Shown here: in pieces, positions 21,768 to 35,600 of the stretch | Position numbering within the stretch: the stretch's first letter is position 1 | Layout of the letters: each line of letters opens with the position of its first letter | NCBI GenBank assembly: GCA_032158295.1 | Contig: CM063249.1 | Location: 8,571,195 to 8,635,194 of the forward strand | Origin: Pycnopodia helianthoides | Lineage: Eukaryota; Echinodermata; Asteroidea; Forcipulatida; Asteriidae | Reading direction: 5' to 3' | Length of the DNA: 64,000 nucleotides | The notes under the pieces: generated by a model | What the model was told of the DNA's origin: nothing | The model's database searches: none | What the model saw: only the letters and a program-made list of their open reading frames with translations | Program-made: the position numbers and the translations under genes

Positions 21768-24599
21768 TTAAAGTAGCCTGTTAAGTGGCAGAGCAGGCAG
21801 GATGGAATCAACCATGTTAACCCAAAGGTTAGCACAGGTTGCATGGTATTGTCTCCCTCCATAGCTCAGCTTGTGGCTGTCCTTTGAGTGATCAAATGCT
21901 TTACTCCGTGAGTCCACACTGAGGAGACAAACCCCGCAGGCTCGATCGTTGTTGGTCGGTTCCGGTCGAAGGATGGCTGTCTTGAAGACGAAGGAACCTG
22001 CGGCTGGCTACAAAGAGAGAGATCCAAAGTACAAACTGTAAAATGACGGTAGTTACAATACGGGTGAGTCACAATGCAGTGCGCCCTCTTCAGTTTGCCT
22101 AGGAGAGACCCTTTTTGCAGTGTATCATGGGGAAAGGTAAAATGGTGCCCCATATTTATATGCAAGGATAAAGACAGGCACTGGTCTTGGACCTTGAGTG
22201 GGGAAATAAAAAAAATGGAATATCCACGTAAACGCAGAACTTTTCACATGCTTGTCATAATAAGTAATGAAGTAGTTAAGTTTTAAGAGCAGATGTCAGA
22301 ATATTGACCAACACACCAAATAATTAGTATAAATATTGCAAAATGATTGTTCGCACAAATTGAAGTGCATGTGTGTACGGCTTTCGATACAGTGGGTCCA
22401 AATTATTAGCATGGTGCACATTTTCAAAATGGTCATGCAAACATTTGCCACGAGTGGACCCCACCCCTGACCTCAACTAAATATTCACTTTGAATTACTT
22501 AAAGGTAGGGTCATAGATTGATTTTTGTCAAAGAAATGCTCATTTATAGGCAAAATTGTAAAGAAAGATACAGTAAATGTCACATTTCAAAATGTCAGCT
22601 GAATACAGTGTCTACTTGCTGAGAAACAGCAAAAAACGGACTTGTTATTTTCACAATAACGTTGAATCATCCACGTTTAGATTTCCTCAAGCAATTTCGC
22701 ACAGCCAACTAGCGAGGTGACAGAGGGTTCCAATTGCATCTCCGGCCGCAACATTTGCGAACGGACACAGACCCTCAGAAATCTGAGAAAACGATTCATG
22801 CATGAATCATTTCTCAGATTTAAATGTTTAGGGTGAAAAAAGGGAATCCTTTCTCAAAATAGTTTATACTATCAACAGCTGTAGTGCATCTTTAACCAAG
22901 TAAATTTTTACGGTCAATAACTTTTACAGTATTTACCAATCTATGACCCTAACTTTAAGTATTAAAAAAGTACAGACTATGTTTCACTTACCACAATAGT
23001 ACTGGATGCCAGGAAGGCAGAGAGATTGTTCCACACCAACTCAATGCCCTTTTCGAGCCTCTGTAGATCAGCTGTATCGACACCTGTAATAAGAATTGCA
23101 AATTGAGGGCTGGTCAGTCATAAAAAGGTTCGGACACAAAATGCAGTTCTTGGCTTCAGCAAGGAGAAACTTTCGACCGTTTTTTTTCAGCTCTCTGTTG
23201 CACTCAAAATCGGAAGATGGGATCCAGTGAAAACCAGCTGATAAAGCTACGCTTGAAGATGACCGCACCTGAAAAAATGTTGATACATGTGTACTGCTGA
23301 AAACCTGTACATTTTTCACATTGGAATAAATCTGGGACTTACCCATGGCATTCATTGATGTCACAATCCGGCAAGCCACTCGGTATATTTCAATCACCGC
23401 TGAAAGTGACAAGAAAAGAGATTGTTAGACACTCCTAAAATTTAAAAAAAAAAAAATCAAACAGGTACTCCCCTCATGAGGTATCCCCCTCACCATTTTA
23501 ACTTCCTCTGAAGATGTTAACCTTCGAAGTACTCCTCTCCAAATTCTACCTGTGAGGTACTACATGTACCATCCTTAAAAAAAAGACTAATCCAAGAGGT
23601 GCTCCCCTCAAATGTTATCCACTCAGAATTTTAACTAAGAGTTAAAACCCTCGTTAAAAGAAATGATTTACCTGTGAGGTACTCCCCTCCCTCTGAGGAC
23701 TTGATGACTTCATTGCAGACGGAGGAACTGCTGATATTATTGAAGATATTATTGGCTTTCTTGATCGACTCGTAGCAGTTCTGCAAACACCGCTGCCACT
23801 CGCTGGCATGGCGGTTTTCATCCTGAGAAAAAGGAAAGAGTGTGACATTCACATCAGAGGCCAGTTTCATAGAGCCTGTAAGCAGCGGTGTTCTGCTTAC
23901 ACAGCAACCCTTAGCACAGGCTCTATTTCATAAACACTGCTAACTGTGAGCGAAGCAAAAGCCAGAGGTTCTGGTGAGCAGATGAGTGACACAACAATGC
24001 ACATCCACTGTGACTGCACACATGCACTGTCAAATCTTCTTGATTGTTTATGAAAGACACTTTTGTTTTGCATGTTTTTCTGCTATAGTAAGCATACAAA
24101 AATTGTCTTTGAATCAACATTTATTTGTTCTGATAAATAAATCAGTTGAACTACACGACGTGTAATCACGAGGTTGTATATTCAACTGCAACAATAAACA
24201 ACGTTACAAATATTCAGTATTGTCCTCTAGTTACTAAAACACGATTGGATCAGTTGAACAGGTCATATTCACCAACCTTTAACCAATGTCTGAGAGATAC
24301 TGGGCTGTACTTTGCAAACCATGACCAGATGTGGTTTGACAGTCCCTCAAGGTAGATTAAAACAGGCTAGACCAAAAATGTTGAAAGGACCTATTTGGTT
24401 CTTGAATTAACAACAAAAACAGTCTCCTTACACACCCTTTGACATTTATTACATGGTGTTCGGCAAAGGAAATCCCAAGGTAAACTTACATCCACATCTC
24501 CTACTACTTCTGAATATCTGTCTGCAATCAAGCTGGACCCGCTAGGAACCAGAGGAACTGATGACACACCATAGGATGGCGACAGAGGCCCAGATGTGT
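21768..24599 (-). CDS. SYNRG exons 14-18 (conserved C-terminal domain)
   Basis: Exons 24490-24599, 23672-23822, 23343-23399, 22992-23083 and 21768-22007. They encode in order LIADRYSEVVGDVD; EWQRCLQNCYESIKKANNIF and SSVCNEVIKSSEGGEYL; VIEIYRVACRIV; LEKGIELVWNNLSAFL; and ACGVCLLSVDSRSK, YGGRQYHATCANLWVN and the stop. The final part, with paired Cys, matches the vertebrate C-terminus (CGVCLLNVDSRS, YGGHQYHASCANFW), so the terminal exon is intact despite its decayed duplicate next door. Confidence 0.93.
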
Positions 24600-26597
24600 C
24601 TGTACAAAGAGGAAAACGGGTACTGGAGTTCATGAAATCTACCTTTTTCCCAGGGGTAATTGTGTGTGTGATCACAAATTACAGACCTTTGCTCTTTTGG
24701 TGAACAAACAAAGATTACAAGAGATTGATAGGCTGCCACCATTGATTTCCATTGTATACGGCATACAGGGGCAAGTCCGAGATTCCAGCATACTGTGGCC
24801 AATTATCGATCACGGCTTACAACCACGACTCTTGCCAATTCATGGCAAGACATTCCATAATTTCTCGAAAGAGAACAAACAATTTTGATGCAGTATATGA
24901 GAGCAATTGTTGTCTTCACTTTTAGTAAGAGTTTCATTGTGACAATATTATTCTCATAAAAAAAAATGCTTCAGAGGTCCACTTAGTTCCCCAAAAATAC
25001 CGCTCAAGTTTTGAATGTCAACATGAAGGTTTTTAACACCAACGTAAAGTGGTTAACACAGAAAAATTTCTTTTGATGAACAGAAAAGGTTACAAGCCAA
25101 AATGTTATGTGATTTAAAATTTTGACTGGTGACGAGGTAGTTCCTAAGCGAATTAGTCTATTTGATGGTTTAAAAGAAAATTGACCCTGGCGACTTGTGC
25201 CCCCTACCTTTATAAAGATTGCCGTTCTCAACGGGACTCGTCATGTCCACAGGGGCGCTGCTGAACTCCCCGAAGGAATCCCCTCGATCTTTGCTCTCCA
25301 TCTCACCTAGGTTCCCAAGGGTTAGGTCAAGTTCAAAGGTCTTCAAATCAAGCCTGTCGATGGAGTTTAGTTTGGCGATTCCACTATTCTGCATTGACTG
25401 GAATGAGTTGGGCGCTGCTGACGGAAAGGAATGGTCCACGGGGTTGGTGGTCGTGGTCTCCAAGATGTCACTGCGTTCATTCTCCGGGGCATCTTCGAGG
25501 TTCAGCATAGCCATGGGCTCCGTTGCGCTGTTGATAGAGCCCAGAGCATCAAACTCCATACCATACAGATCGCTTGCCGACACTGGTTTCTTCATTCCTC
25601 CAAGATTGTTCTCATCAATTGATTTGATGCTGAACGCACTCAGAGAGTCTGTGGTACTGTGTTGAGTTGTCTTGAAGTCCCCAAACTCATCATCTGGTGG
25701 ACCTGGATCATCCACGCTTCCTAAGCCTCGGAGTACATTGTACTTGTCTTCTGAGGAGCTGGTGCTGACGGAATCAGACTTTAAATTGAAAGCGTCCGAA
25801 GTGCTCGAAGGCATCGGCATCGCCTGTTTGAAATCAGCAAATCCATCTTCCTCCTCTGGTAAGCTAGTACTTAGGTTGATTGTGGGAAGTGATTGTGATG
25901 GTCCAAATAATGAAGCCTGTGGGGCTGCAACTGGGTAAGCATCCTGGAAGTTAGCAGTGAAGCTTGGTGGCATCTGGGTGGCCTCTTTGAAGGCTGCCAT
26001 TGAATCGGATCCACCTCCTGTTAAAGACTCCTCTTTTGCTGGCTCTGCTTTCTTGAAGTCGTCAAACTCGTCTCCTTCTGTTATCTCTGTTGACTTTATC
26101 TGTTGAGCTTCCACTCCCGAAGTTGCAGTGTCGACACCGAGTAGGTCCCGGAACACTGCATACTTATCCCCGTTGGCAGGCTGCATCCCCATCAGGTCAG
26201 ACTCAGATGCCGAGTGCTTAAACTGTGCAAAGTCTCCAAACTCTTCATCTTCTTGTACCGTCGGAGAGACTTTTGCTGTCACATTTTGGAAGCTCCCAAA
26301 TTCATTTGAACTGCTACCTTTCTTCCCAACCTTTGGGAACACCTTCTCAAAGTCCATCTGGAAGAGATCAATCTTTTGTTGCTCTTCACTCGAGTACGAA
26401 GACCTGGACTTCCCGTCGAGAGGGGAATCGAGCGACCGCATCCCCGACGATGCGAACTTGTTCTGTTTAGAAGCGGCGGAGGTGGTGGACTTCATTGCTC
26501 CGTTGTTGTTGCCTCGAGGAGGTGCAATGGAAGGGAAGGCACCAAGAGATGAAGAGCTGGTCATCTTGGATGGCCCAGGGGCTGATTTGAAATCATT

Positions 26598-26630
<33 letters not shown>

Positions 26631-29600
26631 TTCTATTGGCGTTCGATCTATAAAAGAAAAAATGGAAGAAATTCAAATTAACAAATTTAATTGTATCTAA
26701 CCAATCCTTACATAGATATTTAAATAGTGTTTTAATAATTCGCTAAAAATGTTTATGAAATTTTAACTAGCAAAGTGAATGTTAAGGATATTTAGAGAGA
26801 GCAAAGTGTTTTAAAGTAAAACTAATACCAACTTAGACCAGTTCTGAAACCACAGCTTAGGCTTTGGCACCATCTGTCTGTTTGAAGTACTGTACTGAAA
26901 GAGCTCAAGCTTGGAGCCTAAGCACAAGCTGTGGTTTTGAATAGGGCCACAGTCATAATTGTTTTGTTGACCTACAGCCTGACCTAAAAGTCTCATCTAC
27001 ACTACATGGGAGGGTCAGGCCTGATACTTCATGAAGACAACAGAGGCAATTTCTTCCACTGCCCCTTGTCATTGCCTTGGTGCCCTTTGAATGTTCCAAG
27101 GAGAAAACGGCTTGGTGCCCTTGGCCTTACAAAAACAAAGCATCAGGCCTGGAGGGTGCAATACAGAGCAATTGTCTACGCCTTAAGCCATTAAAGGCAC
27201 AGTAAACCTTTGGTTTTTGGAACCGTTTGATTGTTTTAAAAACCATATAAATGGAGTTATATACAATAAAACTAACCTGTGCAAATTTCATTTCAAAAGG
27301 TGTTAGCATTTTTTAGAAATCTACAAAAATCTGGAGCGATTAAGTTCACGCAGGAGGAATAATCCGCAATTTGAGAAACGTTTCGTGCATGAAACAGTTC
27401 TCAGAGTCAAATTTTTTGAATCCCCTTCTCTTAAACCACAGTCTTTAGAAGGGAATCAACTCTCAAAATGTTATACATTGTCAACAGCTTCAGTGCTTCT
27501 TACTAAGTAAGTTTTTGAGGTCATTAACTTTTAGAGTAATTATCAAATGTGAGAATTCCTGACAGAGGGCTTTAGGCCTGGGTTCCCCCTTGTTCTAGAT
27601 CTGGAACCTACAAGATGTTACAATTCAGGTGGTTTACAGACTGTGTGCATTACCAGTAATACAAACTATGTGTGTGGACACAATGTGGACTATTTCTGCC
27701 TCCCTTTGGTGATTGCTTTACTTGTTTCAAGAAAATATAAAGGCTCCAAGAGGTTTTGAGAAAAAATCCTTATATCTGGAAAAATCTAGAGAAATCACAA
27801 GCCTGAATTTAAGGGAGGACATCGAATTAAACCTGGGGTTGAACCTTGTGGGCCCTCCAGGTACCTCAAGGTACCTTCCTATTGAAAACAAAGCAACTTG
27901 TTATATACAGGTCATTGCACACCGCTGGGTTTCATCACCAGTATATTCATGACCAGAGCTGGAGCTGACAGATCATGCCAGCAGAACAAAGAACCAATTT
28001 ATGTCCATGTAATCCCCACTAATCCGTAATAAAGTTTGACCCATTGTATTAATGATAATTCTCCCATTCACAAGCTCTGGAGACCTACAAACCTTGAGTT
28101 ACCCGGAGGCCCCTCGAGGTTGACTTGGAGTTAGAATTCGATGTCCTCTCTAACTAACAGGAAAATACAGCGTGCTACTACATGTATCTCTGTCAGTGAA
28201 TTTTAGCAATCATGAAACCTAATTCTCTTGACCAAGATGGGACCAGACTATGTTCTTCTGTGGGTTTAAATTAGCCTGGCTACCATGGGCATCGTATCGA
28301 TACCTCTCATCACTAACCCCTTGTAATAAAAACAACCCTGATTGGATTGGGTACACCACTGGGAACAAAGTTGGGTTTTAATGGGAGAATATTGAGATAT
28401 CCACTGTACATGCAAAGCAGGGATTTACAAAAGAAACATGCACACATCGGCTTACTAAACAACTACCAAAACCACAATCAACCTTATGACTACATGTACA
28501 TGTACCCTGTTATCCGAGATATTCAACGCAGGTGATTTCAACTAGCATAAGACAATGGAATGGAATATCAGGCATGATTTTTGACCGATGAAAAAAAGCA
28601 GGAAAATGTTACTCGGTGCAAGGGCTGACCTAATCATGGTAAAGGTTTTGACAGGGAGTTTTTCTTTAGGGGGGGGGGGGCTGTTTTAAGGTAGGATCAA
28701 AGAATGGTTCTGGTCAACGTAATGCTGAATACAGTGTCTACTTGCTGAGAAAACAGCAACAAACTGTCACAAGTAGCGAAATGACAGCAGTTACCAACCA
28801 CATCTCTGGCCGCAATATTTGCAATCAGACACCAATCCTCAAAAATCTGAAAAAAAAACGACTCATGCATGAATCATTTTCTCAGATTTGAATGTTTTGG
28901 GGTGAAAAGTTATCCAAACCGTGTTACTCCGAACGGAATTCCTTCTCAAAATAGTTTATACTATAGGGTGTTGTGGCCGAGTGGTTATGAACACCAAACT
29001 CAAGCTCTGGTTTTTCTTAACTATAATTGCTTCTCTCCACCCAGGGGTAAAATGGGTACCTGTGAGGGCAGAAATGGTTCTTGTGATTGATTTAGCTTAG
29101 TAGCGCATACTTGTTGCACAGGCTGTATACTCCCCAGGGAGCTGAAATCTTTTAGGGAATGAAACTAATGGCCCAGTGACCAGGGGTAATAAGTGTGAAG
29201 TGCTTTGAGATGCCCGGGTGTGTAAAGCGCTATATAAAAACTGAACATTATTATTATTATCAACAATGCTTCTCATCAAGTAAGTTTTTATGGTCACTAA
29301 TTTTTGGAGTGTTTACCAATCTATGACTCTACCTTAAATAATAATCTACCTGATTTTCTGCGGGAAAAACCAAATTGGATATCAGTTTAAAATAGGAAGA
29401 ATATCATGCCTGCATATCAACATCCATAACATCATGTCAGCGCAAAAAAACTGTGAATAACTCAAGACAACCTTTTGAAGACAGTAATACGTATATATGA
29501 AGACACTCATTACTCATATTCCAATCGGATTTGTGCAAAAATGTTGTATCAGCTAACCTAGTATTTACGTTACAAAAGAGTTTTAAAGTGTCAAAGTGTC

Positions 29601-32600
29601 GTATCTCGCTTAAAATAACAAGGATGTACACACAAAACCATTAGGCGCCGAGATACAACGTTTTTGCACGGAGTATTTTCATGTGAGATATGTTGTTGTT
29701 GGACAACCGAGACGTTTTTTGCACTGAAGCGAGGGTTGGAAAATGCAATACATGCAGCGTCAAATTACTGTATAACCTATCCCAGACGCTCAAACCCAAT
29801 GGCAACCTGATCCAACCTGTTTGCTGGAATCAACTTTTTTGTGAGATATAACATTTTTTGCACTGATGCACCGATAAAATCCACAGCCTGTGAATTAAGA
29901 ACAGTGTTCTAACGAACTACTTTGATGACAAACCAATGTCACAATGAATTCAAAATAAAACAGAAAATGAGATAACTGGCTACGATACCAGATAGAAGGA
30001 AAAAAAACAGCAGGGGTGTGAAAAGGTACATGCAAACCAGCATAATCACTTCATAAAAATAGAAACATGCAGAACAGGTATTGCAATGATCAGGGGTGGT
30101 ATAACTTGCAAAAGAGAACTACGCCCGCATGTACAAGTGATGCAAAGACAACACAGTACTAGATAAGCACTGGGAGGGTCTAGGAAGTTCACACCAGCGA
30201 GGATCAGGAGGTGGTGACAAACTGGGTTGGGAATGCCTTCCCCGCTCAAACAAAACAAACCTGACAGCGACCCCGAGGAGACCGACTCCTGTGAGCCACA
30301 GGTAAGCTTATCATAAATGGAGTTTGGGTCCCAGACAAGTGGGGAGCTCCTTTCACTCGAGGAGTCCGCCGGAGAGCCTGAAAAGATATAGCAGTTCTCC
30401 TCTGCATTCGGTGGCAGCGGTAGGATAGTAGGCAAAGGAAGGGTTTAATGTGAAGAAAGTTAGTTACACCTTACTAAGTATGCCAACAGACTGCATCAGT
30501 TTAAATGTTCAGAGCTTGTGGCAAAGAGAAAAACTTTGAAGCAATAACCCCCAAAATGACTTGCTCTGGTGTTTCACAAACTAAATGGACACCACATGTT
30601 GGATATTTTTTAAATGAAAAAAATAAAATAAATGCTTAGAAAAATATTTTGTCGTTTTTTACGACTTCAAATTTTTGGTAATAAATGATTTTTAATTTTG
30701 AGTCAATTCAAACTTGAAATCATCAATAAATGCTTGGCCAGAGACAACAAAGTAGAGGTCTTGGCCACAATTGACAGGTGACAACAATAGAAAGTTGATG
30801 GCCACTATCACAAAGGAAAGAGAGTTCTTCTGGTGATTTACAGCCAAAAAACATGAAAGATTTATAAACATTTAGCTACAACAAATCTTCACAGAGTTTC
30901 TTCTGAAGCTCTTCTAATTGCTTGCAGATACAGACCTTCCTTGGGAAACTTCAAGCTTGAGTCCATGCCCAGTTGCCGGTCCGTATCTTCATCCTCCGAA
31001 GACTTGCGGGTCTTAACGGTGACAGACGAACCCCACTTAGAGCTTGATCCGCTGCTGGGTTGAGAACCTGAAAGTTCTGACACGTGCTGTGTACTCTTTG
31101 CGTCTACAAGATAAGAGGGGGGGGGGGTAATGTGGTAAACAATGAGCTCCATGGAGAGCTAGCCCAATTTCATGGCACTGCATTCCACAGATTTCTGCAC
31201 TTACGGTGCCCTGTAAAGCACAAGATTCTGTGGGCTGTAGGAGCAGAATTCCATGGTAAGCAGTGCCGTGAAACTGGGCCCTGGCGATGTCAGTCACAAA
31301 CAGCAGCATTTGTGGTGACATGTTGACAGGTCTGTGGCATTACATTTTGGAGGATTCTTGTCTGTTTTGGTGCACCATGAGGGTAATCTCACTATTGCTA
31401 AATGTGATTAATCAGATACCACTCGCTTCTTATTTGGCTTCGTCAAATGCAGGGCACAAGTTCACAATTAAAAACAACAATAATAGGCATTTTATTTAGG
31501 CCCTTTTAAGCCGTTGTATCAAAGCCCCTATACGCCTTGACTACTCCCGCTCATTGGGCCTAACCCTTGCAGTGCCTTCAGAAATTACAAATAAACATTC
31601 TAGAAACCCTGACTGCAGTCAAGGCGTACACAAGTTCAAAGCCAACTTCTCAAACTTTACTTTGGTCACAACATGAACTTTTATAGTCGCATGATGTCTT
31701 AGAACAAAAGCAAATGCATTAAATAGGTTTGTTTTATCAGCCCTTACAATTTACAGTCTGAAAATTGCGTCGATACAACTGGCCCTGGACACAACCCTGA
31801 AGCAGCCTTTAACTTTGGAGTATGCAGCACCGGCAGACAAATGGGTTTACAGGTTCCTTATCATTCACAGCACCCTTGCAGGTATCCTTACTTTTACTCC
31901 TGGGTGATGAGGAGCAATTAAATATTAGTGTCTTGCCGTTACTGGGATTTGAACACACTCTGATCATCTTAACAAAAAAGTGACCATCTTAATAAGATGA
32001 CTTTAGTCCAGGAATCCTAGAGCCTTAAAAACCTAAGGACTTTTTTTAATGGATTTTTCAAAGTAAAAGTTGTGTTGAACACTTCCTGAAATTCAAGAAG
32101 TTTAAATGATTACTCCACTGAACAATCACTAGAAAAACATAAATTAAAGGACTTACTTGGTTTTGTCTTAGGTGCCTCTTGAAATGGAACAAATTCATCC
32201 GGTCCCTTCATGGCCTCCATCCCAGTAGCAGGCTTGGCAAGAGACTGTTGGATGGTCTGGGGACCTGGCTGCCCCTTTGGGGTTAGTACTGGTAGTGGTG
32301 CTTCCCTGCAATGTGTCAGTGCTTCGATAGATGGCTGCTGTCCATTCTGAAAGGATCGAGAATAATTAGTCTTTTAAAGTAATCTTGCCGAGTCAGGTTG
32401 CCAACCTGGGCCTAACATGATATCATTTTGCAGGCTGGCACAGACTATCTGAACGTGCATGTACCATTGAAGTCCATTCAGTGGATTGCACTGATTGGTC
32501 AGAGAGTAGGAGGGTTGACTGCGAACATGCACTAAGTAAATGTATTCACTACATGCTATCATATTGAAGGCTAGCACGGTTTATCCGTTTGTTCAAAACC

Positions 32601-35600
32601 ACAGTGGATAGTATTGAATGGTCAGAGAGTAGGAGGGTTGACTGTGCACATGCACTTTGCAAACGCATTCACCACATGCCAGCATACTGCAGGCTGGCAC
32701 AGTTTATCTGCACATGTAAATGTACCATTCAAAACCACAGCGGTAAGTATTGAATGGTCAGAGAGTAGGAGGGTTAACTGTGCACATGCACTGTGTAAAT
32801 GCAGTCACCACATACTATCATATTGCGGGCTGGCACACTTCACATATTAATCAGAACTACAGTGAATGGTATTGAATGATCAGACAGTAGGAGGGTTAAT
32901 ACATTGTGCATGTACATGTAGCTTTAATGAAGTTGAACTACGGTGAGTTATTGAAGCCCTTGCACTGAGGTGACACTTTCTGCCCATGGTCTACCATTTT
33001 GAGAGTCAAATTAAATATAATGGTGCCTGTCTAACCGCTCGCTTGTTGCCTAAAGAGCGCTCTACACAGTGACACAGAGGGTGACAAAGTCAGGTGAATT
33101 GGGTTAAACAGATGTTTCCAGATGGTGTCTTTACCTGAGTAAGAGCTATCATCCCAAGGGCGAAGTAGAGCTCCAGCCTGGTCAGCTGGCCAGGTATGGT
33201 CTGGTTAGCGAGCGCCCAGATGTGCCCCAGGACAGGCTTGTCCAATCCGGAGAGCATGAGGATTGGGTACAGGAGGTTTGTCTCAATGACGTTGTCCCTG
33301 ATGGAGGCTTCCAGGACCTGATGGTAGACAATCGGGAGGCTGGCCTCATTCATGCACCTGTTGACGGAATCAATAAAAGGTGAAACACTTGATTGGGTGA
33401 AAAACAATTGTTCAACCACCGATCTTAGAGCCGATTAATTCAGGAGTGAGATTTGGCCCTTCAATAGAAGTAGCACAAAGTACAAAGGCTGGCCTGCATA
33501 TACTTTGCCATTGAGTAACCATTTTGCTGACCTTTCAAGGGCAAAAAAATATCAGAAATCAGACTAAAGTAGGAAGAATATCATGCCTGTTGATTCCTAC
33601 CAGTGCCACTCCTCTAGAGAACATTTCCTTTTGAAATACTGTACAAGTGCATACGCTCCCAAAAATCTACATTTCTTATTTCGATTGCCGCAATCCAAAA
33701 TAAGCAAGTACATGTGTATCATCAAATCAAGCGAACTCGGGCAATGCAGACAACGGCTCTCCACTGGTCTCTTCATTCCATGATTGCTGGTATGTCACGG
33801 CAGTTAATGCCCGAGTCCCGCTACAGGGTGTCCGCAAATGTTGCTGCAGGATGCCCTCCTGATCGTGTTGAGGCTCCCAGAGTAAAACTAGTTGAGCCAT
33901 CTCTTGTTCGTTTCTCCAGCAGTGCCCACTGAATCTCAGTCGCCTTTGGAGTAAGGTCTGTAATACCTTTGGAATATTTCTGTAGATCTGATGGTTTGTT
34001 GTGTGGTCTATATGGAAGTTATAAGGGAATATTTAGTGCTGTACGTGGGAGCCTTTTGTATGCACCATCCAGTCTCTTGGTTAGTAAGGACCCAGCACTC
34101 AGCACCATACATGTGTTGTGTAATGCACGTAAAAGAACCCAATGCACTCACATAAAAAAAGGAGGGTTCGCCCTGGTGTTCCTGGTTTGATTGGCTGCAT
34201 ATTGCGCCACAGCACCTTGTAAAAACCATTACATGGTGCTATGTAAAGGAATAGGTCTCATACTTCAAAACATAGCTCCACAATACCTTGCAGGAAAATA
34301 CCGAGTGTTGATTGTAAAGCGCAGAGGGAATTAAGTATTAATTATTATGTGCTATATAAATCAAAAGATATTATTATTATTATTATTATTACACAGCAAC
34401 ATAGAGCATATATACAGCAACATGTATATGAACATCCCTGACATAATGTAAACCGCTTTTTTATCATTCGATATATATAAACCTGGACTACCTTATTTGA
34501 TGACATTTTCACAGGTTGGTTGTATGGTGTGTTTATTGAAAACTGGAACACAGAGATGAAATTACTCTTCCAAACGGGTGACAAAATGTAAAAGTTATGC
34601 CAAAATCGTTTCTGCATACTACCACTCACCATGCTGGTATGGCTTTTCCATCTCCACCCTGTGAGCTAACAATGGAGCTGCCCACACCCAATGGCTGCCC
34701 ACAATCAGTCTGGCCACCTCCACTCTGCTCCGGGTGTGTGTCCGGCGTGCCAAACATCGTGGAGAAGTTCTCGGCGCTGGACCACTGTCTGGCTTTGTGG
34801 TGAGCGTTAAACGTCTGCTGTCGCTGGGACTGGGAGGTAGGACCGGCAGCTGGTTGAGAATCCCGGAGTGGTTTACGTTGATGGAAGGCGTTAGGGGCCT
34901 TGCTGGAAGCTTTCAAGTCAGTTGAGTCAAGCATCATAGTCTCAAGGGAACGTACTGAAAAAATGAAAGAAACCAAAACTTTAACCACTTAATGCTGGAG
35001 GATGTGTTTACAAGCAAAATTTTCAACGGCACATGCACGGAGTCCTGATAATGCCTTATTTAAAGTGTCATTGTATGTGCTGCAGTTGACGCCATATTGC
35101 AGGCTGGCATCTAGTGCGCCCATCACATAGAGTTATATGTAAGAACTAGAGGGCGTAAATAGCCATGTGACCAGAAGCGTTTCTGCCTATAGACCCCTTG
35201 CAACAAATATCACATGCGGCTACTGCTGCCATGCTCGCCATTGTGGGCGTCAACTCGTACACGCCTCAATGCGGCATCGGCTAAAACAATATGTGCACTA
35301 CACGGTACAACACATGCAACATCGACCCCAAATGACGTGAGGTGAATTGGATAATTGAGAAAATGGTGATGACCCATCATATTACACTCACCAATCAGTT
35401 TCACACAGCAAGTGGAGATTTGCATGCAATTTACCCATAGAGATTTGTGACCATGGCAGGGTCAGTAGAGTTTTACTAACGTGACATAGCCAAACGCTCC
35501 CTATACTTCTATTACATAGCCAAAGATCGTGTAGTGCCGCAGGCACAAGATGGGCAAATGGGGCTGAAATGTGACGTATGCACTGGACACCATTTCAGTG

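Noticed and set aside
25219..26700. Antisense frames of 148, 88 and 190 codons over the big SYNRG exon
   Set aside because: They mirror the codon composition of the real exon (Asp/Phe/Ser-rich sense gives Ser/Glu/Lys-rich antisense) and lack independent support.
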